Positions 27,036-33,839 of a stretch of DNA of 36,486 bases are shown one piece after another (the stretch's first letter is position 1; each line of letters opens with the position of its first letter). The position numbers and the translations under genes are program-made. The stretch is from Agromyces bracchium. GTDB taxonomy: Bacteria; Actinomycetota; Actinomycetes; Actinomycetales; Microbacteriaceae. The stretch is taken from the NCBI RefSeq assembly GCF_009709675.1, contig NZ_WMLB01000021.1, positions 1 to 36,486 of the forward strand. Direction: 5' to 3'. Under the pieces are notes generated by a model. It had not been told where the DNA came from and did not search any database. It saw nothing but the letters and a program-made list of their open reading frames with translations.

Positions 27036-27068
27036 ATCGACGTGGTCGGGCGCGTCCCGTGCGCGCAA

Positions 27069-27074
27069 TACGAT
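27069..27074 (+). promoter_or_regulatory. Leaderless -10 TACGAT of argA
   Basis: TACGAT, then GAGCGG, then the ATG at 27081: exactly 6 nt between hexamer and start codon, with no Shine-Dalgarno. Confidence 0.6.
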
Positions 27075-27080
27075 GAGCGG

Positions 27081-27590
27081 ATGACGCAGCCGCCCATCAC
27101 CGTGCGCCGGGCGCGCACGACCGACGTGCCGAGGATCGTGGACCTGGTCGAGCCGCTCGTGGCCCGACGCATCCTGCTCGGCAAGGAGCGCGTCGACCTC
27201 TACGGCGCGGTGCAGGAGTTCCGCGTCGCGGAGACCGCCGACGGGGCGGTCGTCGGGTGCGGCGCGCTGCACGTCATGTGGGAGGACCTCGGCGAGATCC
27301 GGACGCTCGCGGTGGGCGACGAGTGGCTCGGCCACGGCGTGGGGCACGCGCTCCTTGCCGCGCTCGAGGCCGACGCGCGCGAGCTCGGGCTCAGCCGGCT
27401 GTTCTGCCTGACCTTCGAGGTGGCGTTCTTCGGCCGCCACGGGTTCGAGGACATGGGCGCCGAGACGGTCGATCCCGAGCTGTACGCCGAGCTCGTCCGC
27501 TCGCACGACGAGGGCGTCGCCGAGTTCCTCGACCTCGCGCGCGTCAAGCAGAACACGCTCGGCAACACCCGGATGCTGAAAGTCCTCTGA
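27081..27590 (+). CDS. argA: N-acetylglutamate synthase (mycobacterial ArgA type)
   Basis: A short GNAT acetyltransferase that makes N-acetylglutamate, the first step of arginine synthesis. The 169-residue sequence follows the M. tuberculosis Rv2747 enzyme closely as I remember it: VRRARTTDVPRIVDLV, LYGAVQEFRVAE, VVGCGALHVMWEDLGEIRTLAV, GHGVGHALL (acetyl-CoA loop), LFCLTFEVAFFGRHGFEDM and the C-terminal SHDEGVAEFLDLARVKQNTLGNTRMLKVL. The start at 27081 gives the family's N-terminus and sits 6 nt after TACGAT; an in-frame ATG at 27042 would add 13 unconserved residues. No other arg gene is nearby. Confidence 0.93.
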   Translation: MTQPPITVRRARTTDVPRIVDLVEPLVARRILLGKERVDLYGAVQEFRVAETADGAVVGCGALHVMWEDLGEIRTLAVGDEWLGHGVGHALLAALEADARELGLSRLFCLTFEVAFFGRHGFEDMGAETVDPELYAELVRSHDEGVAEFLDLARVKQNTLGNTRMLKVL

Positions 27591-27616
27591 GCGTTCCCCA
27601 CCCGTGTCGGGGCGCG

Positions 27617-27632
27617 CCGGGCGACCGCCCGG
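27617..27632 (+). terminator. Possible weak terminator after argA
   Basis: A 6-bp stem CCGGGC-GACC-GCCCGG about 26 bp after the argA stop. It is short and in GC-rich DNA, so it may be fortuitous. Confidence 0.35.
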
Positions 27633-27652
27633 GCGGGTCGATCGCGCGGCCG

Positions 27653-27658
27653 TAGCCT
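27653..27658 (+). promoter_or_regulatory. Leaderless -10 TAGCCT
   Basis: TAGCCT, then GAGCCC, then the ATG at 27665. The spacing of 6 nt is the same as at argA. Confidence 0.6.
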
Positions 27659-27664
27659 GAGCCC

Positions 27665-28333
27665 ATGTCGACCGATCGTCCCGCGCCCGGGCGCCTGCCC
27701 GCTTCGGTGTATCGGCGTCGTCGGCTCATGGTGCTCCTGGGCCTCGTCGCGGTCATCGTCGCGGTCGTGCTCGTCTTCGTCCGTCCGGGCGCCAGCCAGG
27801 GCGACGACGTCGGCGTGACGACGCCCGCGAGTGCGACGCCCTCGGCGCCGGCCACCGAGGGGGCGAGCGCGACGGATGCCGCGACCCCGCCCGCGAGCGA
27901 GCCGGCCGCGGAGCCGGCCGCCGACGGGGACCCCTGCACGCCCGAGCAGATCACGGTCGAGGCCGTCACCGACGCGGCCGTCTACGCCGCGGGCGAGCAG
28001 CCGAAGCTGTCGGTCACGATCACCAACACCGGGTCGAACTCGTGCGTGATGAACGTCGGGACGGCGGCGCAGGTGTTCACGGTCACGAGCGGGGCCGACA
28101 CGTACTGGACCTCGACCCACTGCCAGGTCGACCCGGTCGACGCCGAGGTCTCGATCGAGCCGGGTGCGCCGGTCTCGTCGAGCGAGCCGATCACGTGGGA
28201 CCGCACGCGGTCGAGCGCCGACACCTGCGGGGGCGAGCGGGCGGGCGTGCCCGCGGGCGGTGCCTCGTACCACCTGAGCGTCAGCGTGAACGGCTTCGAG
28301 TCGTCGACGTCGAAGCAGTTCCTGCTCTACTGA
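27665..28333 (+). CDS. Membrane-anchored extracytoplasmic protein (DUF4232-like)
   Basis: A 222-residue protein with a short basic N-terminus (VYRRRRL), one transmembrane helix (about 21-40), a Ser/Thr/Ala/Pro-rich linker (about 45-88) and an extracytoplasmic beta-sandwich-like domain. The domain begins CTPEQITVEAVTDAAVYAAGEQPKLSVTITNTGSNSCVMNVG and has four cysteines that could pair. The fold resembles the DUF4232 type of secreted actinobacterial proteins; the assignment is tentative and no enzymatic motif is seen. It is probably transcribed alone as a leaderless mRNA and ends in a hairpin. Confidence 0.8.
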   Translation: MSTDRPAPGRLPASVYRRRRLMVLLGLVAVIVAVVLVFVRPGASQGDDVGVTTPASATPSAPATEGASATDAATPPASEPAAEPAADGDPCTPEQITVEAVTDAAVYAAGEQPKLSVTITNTGSNSCVMNVGTAAQVFTVTSGADTYWTSTHCQVDPVDAEVSIEPGAPVSSSEPITWDRTRSSADTCGGERAGVPAGGASYHLSVSVNGFESSTSKQFLLY

Positions 28334-28359
28334 CCGGCACGTCATCGCAGGATGCCGGT
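28333..28359 (+). terminator. Hairpin terminator after the anchored protein gene
   Basis: ACCGGCA and TGCCGGT form a 7-bp stem beginning on the last base of the stop codon, with an additional CATC/GATG pairing possible inside. Confidence 0.55.
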
Positions 28360-28394
28360 GGATGTGTCCGCGTGTGACGGCGCACCGTTGATCC

Positions 28395-28469
28395 CGCGAG
28401 GAAAGCTCAGCAGGATCGGAGGCGGACTAACCATCCTGCGGTCCACGGGGTCCGCGGTGTTACCTCGCG
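28395..28469. other. 75-nt nested inverted repeats, possible structured RNA
   Basis: CGCGAGG at 28395-28401 pairs with CCTCGCG at 28463-28469, enclosing a hairpin with stem GCAGGAT (28410-28416) and ATCCTGC (28433-28439). A 7-bp closing stem spanning 75 nt resembles a tRNA outline, but no T-loop or normal anticodon arm is present. It occupies the 205-bp gap before the SseB-like gene, whose own -10 lies downstream. It may be a small RNA or simply GC-rich DNA. Confidence 0.3.
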
Positions 28470-28526
28470 CCGCGGGCCCCCGACCGGGGTCCCGGCCCCG
28501 GACGGCGGACGCGCGTCGGCCATCGA

Positions 28527-28532
28527 TAGGCT
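28527..28532 (+). promoter_or_regulatory. Leaderless -10 TAGGCT
   Basis: TAGGCT, then GGTGGG, then the ATG at 28539. The 6-nt gap is G-rich, so a weak Shine-Dalgarno-like function cannot be excluded. Confidence 0.55.
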
Positions 28533-28538
28533 GGTGGG

Positions 28539-28946
28539 ATGGCCGGTCCGAAGCGTTCGAAGCCCACGCAGCCCGTCGAGTTCCGCTCCCAGGCGCTCGC
28601 CGAGGCCCTCGAGCGACAGGACATGGCGGCGGTCGCGTTGGCCCTCCGCAACGGCAACACGGTCGTGCCGCTCATCAAGCCCGGGCCGCGCGACAAGCCC
28701 CTCGACGGCGGCGAGGTGTGGACCTACCGCGATCCGAAGACGGGCGAGGTCGCATTGCTGCTCTTCAGCGACGCGAAGCACAAGCCGGCGAACCTGCCAC
28801 CGGCCGTGGGCCTGCAGAGCGCGGGCTGGCTGAAGACGTTCCTCACGCGCTACGAGACGACGATCACCACCGTCTTCCTCGACATCGCCGGCCCGCACCC
28901 GATGCAGGCCTCGCCGACCGAGTTGCTGAAGGCGCTCGAGGTCTAG
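28539..28946 (+). CDS. SseB-domain-like small protein
   Basis: A 135-residue soluble protein. The central part (ALAEALERQDMAAVALALRNGNTVVPLIKPG, then GEVWTYRDPKTGEVALLLFSDAKHKP) resembles the N-terminal SseB domain: helix, strand, then a two-stranded turn. Related Microbacteriaceae proteins are sometimes labelled dehydrogenase without reason. No catalytic residues are evident. It converges on radA, and the two genes share the tetranucleotide CTAG as overlapping stop codons. Confidence 0.75.
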   Translation: MAGPKRSKPTQPVEFRSQALAEALERQDMAAVALALRNGNTVVPLIKPGPRDKPLDGGEVWTYRDPKTGEVALLLFSDAKHKPANLPPAVGLQSAGWLKTFLTRYETTITTVFLDIAGPHPMQASPTELLKALEV

Positions 28947-30310
28947 AAGGCCGCATCGAGCTCGCGTTCGCGCGCCCCGCCGGCGGCCATCATCGCTCGC
29001 TCGACGGCTGCTCGCACGCTGCCGAGCTCGTCGTCGAGCAGGGCTCGGTAGCCGAGCCGGGCCGCTTCGGACGCGCGCTGGCGCGCCGACGCGACCGGGC
29101 GCACCTCGCCCGCGAGGCTGATCTCGCCGACCGCGGCGAGGTCGTGCGGCACGGCCCGATCGCGCATCGCGCTCGCGATCGCGACGGCGATCGCGAGGTC
29201 GGCCGCGGGTTCGACGAGCCGCACGCCGCCGACCGTCGAGACGTAGACGTCGTGCTCGCCGAGCTGGCGGAGGCCCGCGCGACGCTCGAGCACCGCGATG
29301 ATCATCGCGACCCGGGACGGATCGACGCCGTTCACCACGCGGCGCGGCTGCGGGGCCTTCGTGCCCACGACGAGCGCCTGCACCTCGACCGGCAGGGCCC
29401 GACGACCCTCGAGCGCGACGGTCACGCACGTGCCGCTCACGGCGTTCCGCGAGCGGCTGAGGAAGAGCCCGGAGGGATCGGGCACCTCGGCGATGCCGTC
29501 GCCCGTCATCTCGAAGCAGCCGACCTCGTCGGTCGGCCCGAAGCGGTTCTTCAGCGCGCGCACGAACCGCAGCGCCGTCTGCCGATCGCCCTCGAACTGG
29601 CAGACGACGTCGACGAGGTGCTCGAGCAGCCGGGGGCCGGCGATCGTGCCGTCCTTCGTGACGTGGCCGACGAGGAGCACCGGCAGCTGCCGCTCCTTCG
29701 CGACGCGGATGAGAGTCGACGCGACCTCGCGGACCTGGCTCGGCTGGCCCGGCAGCCCGTCGGACAGCGCGCTCGACACGGTCTGCACGGAGTCGACGAT
29801 GAGCAGCTCGGGGGAGACCTGGTCGACCTGGCCGAGGATCGTGGCGAGGTCGGTCTCCGACGCGAGGTAGAGCTCGTCGTGGAGCGCGCCCGTGCGACCG
29901 GCGCGCAGGCGGACCTGCGCGGTCGACTCCTCCGCGCTCACGTAGAGCACGCGGCGCCCCGCGGCGGCCACGCGCGCGGCGACCTCGAGCAGCAGCGTCG
30001 ACTTGCCGACCCCCGGCTCGCCCGAGAGTAGGATCGCGGCCCCCGCGACGATGCCGCCGCCGAGGACCCGGTCGAACTCGCCGACCCCGCTCGGACGATG
30101 GGCCGCGTCGTCGCTCTCGACGATCGCCGAGATCGGCCGCGCCGCGCGCCCCGCGCTCGGCGCGACGGGCTGGAGGCTGCGGACGATGCCGGTCTCGACA
30201 CCCGCCTCGATCACTGTGCCCCACTGCTGGCACTCGGCGCACCGGCCGACCCACTTGACGGTGCTCCAGCCGCATTCGGTGCAACGGAACGCGGTCGTGG
30301 ATTTCGCCAT
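28943..30310 (-). CDS. radA: DNA repair ATPase RadA (Sms)
   Basis: RecA-like helicase that promotes branch migration in recombination and processes recombination intermediates. The 455-residue protein starts with the C4 zinc finger (Cys10, Cys13, Cys24, Cys27). It continues with Walker A GEPGVGKS at 97-104, LLIVDSVQT, the RadA-specific KNRFG motif (KNRFGPTDEVGCFEM) and a LonC-like C-terminal domain (STVGGVRLVEPAADLAIAVAIAS, then AVGEISLAGEVR). The ATG follows TAATCT by exactly 6 nt. It lies 9 bp from the downstream end of the SGNH hydrolase gene but has its own promoter-like hexamer. Confidence 0.97.
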   Translation of the reverse strand: MAKSTTAFRCTECGWSTVKWVGRCAECQQWGTVIEAGVETGIVRSLQPVAPSAGRAARPISAIVESDDAAHRPSGVGEFDRVLGGGIVAGAAILLSGEPGVGKSTLLLEVAARVAAAGRRVLYVSAEESTAQVRLRAGRTGALHDELYLASETDLATILGQVDQVSPELLIVDSVQTVSSALSDGLPGQPSQVREVASTLIRVAKERQLPVLLVGHVTKDGTIAGPRLLEHLVDVVCQFEGDRQTALRFVRALKNRFGPTDEVGCFEMTGDGIAEVPDPSGLFLSRSRNAVSGTCVTVALEGRRALPVEVQALVVGTKAPQPRRVVNGVDPSRVAMIIAVLERRAGLRQLGEHDVYVSTVGGVRLVEPAADLAIAVAIASAMRDRAVPHDLAAVGEISLAGEVRPVASARQRASEAARLGYRALLDDELGSVRAAVERAMMAAGGARERELDAAF

Positions 30311-30316
30311 GCCCCG

Positions 30317-30322
30317 AGATTA
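30317..30322 (-). promoter_or_regulatory. Leaderless -10 TAATCT of radA
   Basis: On the minus strand TAATCT, then CGGGGC, then the radA ATG. It is the closest to the TATAAT consensus among the leaderless boxes here and overlaps the stop region of the SGNH hydrolase gene. Confidence 0.6.
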
Positions 30323-31192
30323 GGGCCGGCCCCCGACATCCGCCGGGACATCCGTCGCCGCGGCGGGCACCGACCCCGCGGCATCCGACACCGCCTCGAT
30401 CGGCGCCGTCGGCGCGACCGGCTGGTCGACGGCGAACCTCGCCTCGAGCGAGGCCAGCACCGCGGGCCGGAACGCGTCGGCCCACACCTGGTAGCCGTGG
30501 TCGTTCGGGTGGAACCAGTCGTTGGCGAAGTGCGTGAAGATGCGCCGCCACCCGCGGACGCGGGTCTCCCGGTGCAGCCGCACGACCTCGAGCCCGGACT
30601 CGGCGGCCACCCGGCGGAGGATGAGGTTCGCGACGGCGACCTTCCGCTCGTTGTGCGGGAAGTAGAAGAACGGCAGGTCCGCCACGAGCGCATGCGGGGG
30701 CACGGCGGCGAAGATGGTGCGGAGGTTGCGCTCGAACGCCTCGGGATCCCATTTCGCGATGTCGTTCGCGCCGATCGAGACGGTCATGACGTCGGGGCGG
30801 AACTTCGCGAGCTTCGGCAGCTGGTCCTGCACGGCGAGCGTCGTCGTCGCACCCGACACGCTGAGGTTCACCACGCGGACGGACCGCCCGGTCGTGTCGC
30901 GCATGAGTCGCCCGAGCAGACCCACGTAGCTGTGGTCGGGGCGGCTCGCGCCGATGCCCTGGGCGGCACTGTCGCCGAGCGCCACGTACAGGATCTCGCC
31001 GCGCACCTTCGCGTGGTCGCGCCACCACTTCGAGTGCACGGGCAGCGTCTCGTTGAGGATCAGGCTGTTCTCGGTGATCCGCGCCCGGAAGCGTCGCCAG
31101 GTCGCGCGGAGCGCGAGCGCGACCCCCGCGACGAGCGCGATCGGCACGAGCAGGGCGATGACGGATGCCGCGGGCGGACGTTCGTCGACCAT
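30320..31192 (-). CDS. Membrane-anchored SGNH/GDSL hydrolase
   Basis: A 290-residue protein with one N-terminal hydrophobic segment (about 9-30) and a serine esterase domain of the SGNH type. Block I is YVALGDSAAQGIG (Ser75), then the Gly of block II (NLSVSGATT), the Asn of block III (SIGANDI) and block V DWFHPNDHGY with the Asp/His pair. The C-terminal 45 residues are Pro/Ala-rich. It could be a lipase or a deacetylase of cell-envelope material; the substrate is unknown. The start follows TAGCGT by 6 nt. Confidence 0.9.
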   Translation of the reverse strand: MVDERPPAASVIALLVPIALVAGVALALRATWRRFRARITENSLILNETLPVHSKWWRDHAKVRGEILYVALGDSAAQGIGASRPDHSYVGLLGRLMRDTTGRSVRVVNLSVSGATTTLAVQDQLPKLAKFRPDVMTVSIGANDIAKWDPEAFERNLRTIFAAVPPHALVADLPFFYFPHNERKVAVANLILRRVAAESGLEVVRLHRETRVRGWRRIFTHFANDWFHPNDHGYQVWADAFRPAVLASLEARFAVDQPVAPTAPIEAVSDAAGSVPAAATDVPADVGGRP

Positions 31193-31198
31193 GGCGCG

Positions 31199-31204
31199 AC
31201 GCTA
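31199..31204 (-). promoter_or_regulatory. Leaderless -10 TAGCGT of the SGNH hydrolase gene
   Basis: On the minus strand TAGCGT, then CGCGCC, then the ATG ending at 31190. The spacing is the window-wide 6 nt. Confidence 0.55.
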
Positions 31205-31271
31205 TGGCCGGTGTCTGAACGGGCGCTGAACGGCGACGTCCCCGCGGCGGACGGCGCGGCATCCGCTCGTT

Positions 31272-31300
31272 TTGGCACCTCGCGCGCGGGCCGCTATCAT
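31272..31300 (+). promoter_or_regulatory. Promoter of tRNA-Ser
   Basis: TTGGCA at 31272-31277 and TATCAT at 31295-31300 are 17 bp apart. A start at about 31307 would fall right at the 5' end of the tRNA. Confidence 0.7.
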
Positions 31301-31307
31301 CGATCTC

Positions 31308-31397
31308 GGTACCGTGTCCGAGCGGCCGAAGGTGCAACTCTCGAAAAGTTGTGTGCGTGAAAGCGCACCGTGGGTTCAAATCCCACCGGTACCGCCA
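31308..31397 (+). tRNA. tRNA-Ser (anticodon CGA)
   Basis: A 90-nt class II tRNA with the 3' CCA encoded. Acceptor stem GGTACCG pairs with CGGTACC, the discriminator is G, and the anticodon arm is CAACT-CTCGAAA-AGTTG with anticodon CGA (reads UCG). A long variable arm (GTGCG-TGAAAG-CGCAC) and the T arm GTGGG-TTCAAAT-CCCAC follow. The long variable arm is diagnostic for serine. TCG is a heavily used codon in this GC-rich genome. Confidence 0.97.
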
Positions 31398-31399
31398 AC

Positions 31400-31434
31400 C
31401 GAACGCCCCGCATCCGAGCGATGCGGGGCGTTCG
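31400..31434. terminator. Strong hairpin after tRNA-Ser
   Basis: A perfect 15-bp stem (31400-31414 with 31420-31434) and a 5-nt loop, 2 bp after the tRNA. It also lies 33 bp beyond the dinB stop on the other strand and probably terminates both. Confidence 0.85.
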
Positions 31435-31467
31435 TCATGTCGGCGGGTCCCTGCGTCCCCGCCTGCG

Positions 31468-32550
31468 TCACCAGCCGCTGCGCGTCGGCGTGTGCCCGTC
31501 GCGGGCGTCCTCGGGCATGGGCATCTCCGCGCGGAGGCCGAGGAGCCGCACCGCCCGGCTCGCGTCGCGCTTCGCCGCGAGCTCGAGCACGTGCGCGACC
31601 ACCTCGTCGGGGTCGGTCGTCGGCGGCCTGATGCGGCGGCTGAAGGTCTTCGTCGTGAACGGCACGTACCGCACCTTGAGGGTGAGCCCGATGACGGGCC
31701 GCCCCTCCGCGGCGACGTCGGCGAGGACGTGCGTGACGAGCTCGCCCAGCGCGGCCTCGATCTCGGCGGGCTCGGTGAGGTCCTGCTGGTACGTCGTCTC
31801 GCGGCTGTGCCCCCGAGCGACCCACGGGGTGTCGTCCACGACGCGCGTGCCCTCGCCGCGGCCGAGCTGCCGGAACCACGGCCCCATGCGGGGCCCGAAC
31901 TCGCCGACGAGCACGTCGAGGTCGGCGCCCGCGAGCTGGGCCACGGTCTCGATGCCGTGCGCGGCGAGGCGGCGCGCGATGCGCGGGCCGACGCCCCAGA
32001 CGGCCTTCGTCGGCCGCTCGCCCATGACCGCCATCCAGTTCGCGCCGGTGAGCCGGAACACGCCGCCGGGCTTGCCGAACTCGGTCGCGACCTTGGCCCG
32101 CAGCAGCGTGTCGCCGATCCCGACGCTGCAGTGCAGTCCCGTGCGCTCGAGCACCTCGCGCTGCAGGTCGCGCGCGGTCGCCTCGGGGAAGGCGACGTCG
32201 ACGCCGACGAAGGCCTCGTCCCAGCCGAGCACCTGCACGACGGTGCCGGGGTGCGCGCGCAGCGTCTCCATGACCCGGGCGGATGCCTCGGTGTACACGG
32301 GTGCGTCGACGGGGAGGATCACGGCGTCCGGGACCTTCCGCGCGGCGAGGCGCAGCGGCATCCCCGACCCGACGCCGAACTCGCGCGCCTCGTACGACGC
32401 CGTCGAGACGACCGCGCGCTCGGACGGATCGCCGCGTCCGCCGACGATCACCGGCTTGCCCGCGAGCTCCGGATGCCGGAGCACCTCGACCGCGGCGATG
32501 AACTGGTCGAGGTCGACGTGCAGCACCCAGGCGTGCGGGCGAGCCCCCAT
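31468..32550 (-). CDS. dinB: Y-family DNA polymerase IV, DinB2-like
   Basis: Translesion polymerase. The 360-residue protein starts WVLHVDLDQFIAAVEV, with catalytic Asp13 and the Asp111-Glu112 pair in LGWDEAFVGVD. It continues with the Y-family fingers SYEAREFGVGSGMPL, the helix-hairpin-helix thumb (VWGVGPRIARRLAAHGIETVAQLA) and a little-finger domain (TYQQDL, then TLKVRYVPFTTKTFSRRI). The usual steric-gate aromatic (Phe13 in E. coli Pol IV) is Ile18 here, placing it with mycobacterial DinB2 (Leu at this site) rather than DinB1. I chose the start at 32550 because homologues begin just before HVDLDQF. No C-terminal clamp-binding motif is obvious. Confidence 0.93.
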   Translation of the reverse strand: MGARPHAWVLHVDLDQFIAAVEVLRHPELAGKPVIVGGRGDPSERAVVSTASYEAREFGVGSGMPLRLAARKVPDAVILPVDAPVYTEASARVMETLRAHPGTVVQVLGWDEAFVGVDVAFPEATARDLQREVLERTGLHCSVGIGDTLLRAKVATEFGKPGGVFRLTGANWMAVMGERPTKAVWGVGPRIARRLAAHGIETVAQLAGADLDVLVGEFGPRMGPWFRQLGRGEGTRVVDDTPWVARGHSRETTYQQDLTEPAEIEAALGELVTHVLADVAAEGRPVIGLTLKVRYVPFTTKTFSRRIRPPTTDPDEVVAHVLELAAKRDASRAVRLLGLRAEMPMPEDARDGHTPTRSGW

Positions 32551-32671
32551 GCGCCCCAGACTCCGCCGTGCGGGCGACACGCGCAAGTACAGGAAGTGAA
32601 CACGCCTGCACAACCTCTTGCACTCAGGAAGCATTCAGGAGGACAGTTGGCACCAAACGGAAGGAGAATCG

Positions 32672-32938
32672 ATGAGTTTCCTCGCATTCCTGCTCCTCGG
32701 CCTCATCGCCGGGGCCATCGCCAAGCTGATCCTGCCCGGAAAGCAGGGCGGCGGCTGGTTCATCACCCTCCTGCTCGGCGTCATCGGCGCCCTGCTCGGC
32801 GGGTGGCTCGGCAGCGTGCTCTTCGGGGTGCAGCTCGGTGAGTTCTGGAACCTGACCACCTGGTTGCTCGCGATCGGCGGCTCCATCATCGTCCTGCTCA
32901 TCTACGGACTCATCGTCGGTCGCAAGAAGACCGCCTGA
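32672..32938 (+). CDS. GlsB/YeaQ/YmgE family membrane protein
   Basis: An 88-residue protein with three hydrophobic helices (about 2-17, 27-49 and 58-81), glycine-rich throughout, ending GRKKTA. It matches the transglycosylase-associated (YeaQ/YmgE/GlsB) family, often stress-induced, with unclear function. The ATG at 32672 is set by AAGGAG 5 nt upstream. It has a leader of unknown length in the 121-bp gap from the divergent dinB, and a strong hairpin follows. Confidence 0.9.
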   Translation: MSFLAFLLLGLIAGAIAKLILPGKQGGGWFITLLLGVIGALLGGWLGSVLFGVQLGEFWNLTTWLLAIGGSIIVLLIYGLIVGRKKTA

Positions 32939-32957
32939 TCCGCGACGCTCCATCCGG

Positions 32958-32991
32958 ACGGCCCGGTCGACCCTCGCGTCGGCCGGGCCGT
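32958..32991 (+). terminator. Terminator after the GlsB-like gene
   Basis: A 14-bp stem, 32958-32971 with 32978-32991, with one G-T wobble and a 6-nt loop, 19 bp after the stop. Confidence 0.75.
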
Positions 32992-33000
32992 CGGACGTCC

Positions 33001-33039
33001 GGCGACGGCGTGCGCGGCGACGGCGTGCGCGGCGACGGC
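33001..33039. repeat. 15-bp tandem repeat, 2.6 copies
   Basis: The unit GGCGACGGCGTGCGC occurs at 33001-33015 and 33016-33030, followed by a partial copy GGCGACGGC, in the gap between the GlsB terminator and the convergent amidotransferase gene. It is not inside a gene that I would call. Confidence 0.85.
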
Positions 33040-33086
33040 CGCGGTCACGGCGACCGAGGCGCCGACCGAAGTGCCGGACGGACGGC

Positions 33087-33839
33087 TCAGCCCGCGGCGC
33101 GGGCGTCGGCGAGCTCGACGAAGCGGCGCAGCATCCGCTGCGGTTCGGTGACGGATGCCGCGTTCACGCGATCGCGCAACGCCTCGAGTTCGTGCGCCGG
33201 GAAGTACCCGTGGTGCCGGTAGACGCCGGCGCGTGCGATGAAGTCGGCCGCGGAGACCTCGGGGTGGAACTGGGTGGCGTACACGTTCGCGCCGACGCGG
33301 TAGACCTGCACCGGGCAGCCCGCGGAGCGGGCGAGGTGCACGGCGCCGTCGGGCAGGCGGCTCGTGGCCTCCTTGTGCCCGACGAGCGCGTCGAAGCGCG
33401 CGGGCAGGCCGGCGAGCAGCGGGTCGGCCCGGCCGTCGTCGGTGAGCGTGATCTCGACCGGGGCGGCCTCCTCGCCGTACAGCGTGCCCACCTCGCCGCC
33501 GAGGACGCGCGTGAGCACGCCGATGCCGTAGCAGGTGAAGAGCACGGGATGGTCGGCCGCCACGGCGCGTTCGGCGAGGCGGGCGAGGTCGGCCTCGACG
33601 CGGAGCTGCGTCGCGTGCTTGCCGCCCTCGGGCGTCGTCACGTTGTACGGGCTGCCGCCGACGATGATCCCGGCGTAGCGGCGCGGGTCGAGGTCGGCGA
33701 TCGACTCGACGTCGAGGCGCACGTGGTCGAGCCGTCCGGCGTCGAGCCCCGACGCGCGCCGGACCGACTCGTACTCGGGTCCGACCGCCTCGACCTCGGG
33801 GCGCGCGGAGAGGAACAGGAACTCGTTCGTCATCGTCAT
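33087..33839 (-). CDS. Class I glutamine amidotransferase (GuaA-like domain)
   Basis: A 250-residue stand-alone GATase1 protein. The oxyanion segment IIVGGSPYNVT, the nucleophile elbow TCYGIGVL (Cys103) and the catalytic ATQFHPEVS (His192, Glu194) are intact, so glutaminase activity is expected. Such proteins are usually annotated as GMP synthase-like, but there is no synthetase domain and the ammonia acceptor is unknown. It is the second gene of an operon: its ATG overlaps the stop of the LysR-type domain protein as ATGA. Confidence 0.9.
   Translation of the reverse strand: MTMTNEFLFLSARPEVEAVGPEYESVRRASGLDAGRLDHVRLDVESIADLDPRRYAGIIVGGSPYNVTTPEGGKHATQLRVEADLARLAERAVAADHPVLFTCYGIGVLTRVLGGEVGTLYGEEAAPVEITLTDDGRADPLLAGLPARFDALVGHKEATSRLPDGAVHLARSAGCPVQVYRVGANVYATQFHPEVSAADFIARAGVYRHHGYFPAHELEALRDRVNAASVTEPQRMLRRFVELADARAAG

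Noticed and set aside
28395..28469. tRNA gene
   Set aside because: The outer stem and length fit, but no T-loop consensus, anticodon arm or CCA context is present.
32551..32634. Upstream in-frame start for dinB
   Set aside because: The added 28 residues are Arg-rich and unlike the family, which begins just before HVDLDQF.
33001..33086. C-terminal extension of the amidotransferase through the tandem repeat
   Set aside because: The amidotransferase frame has a clear stop at 33087-33089; the repeat is open only in a different frame.
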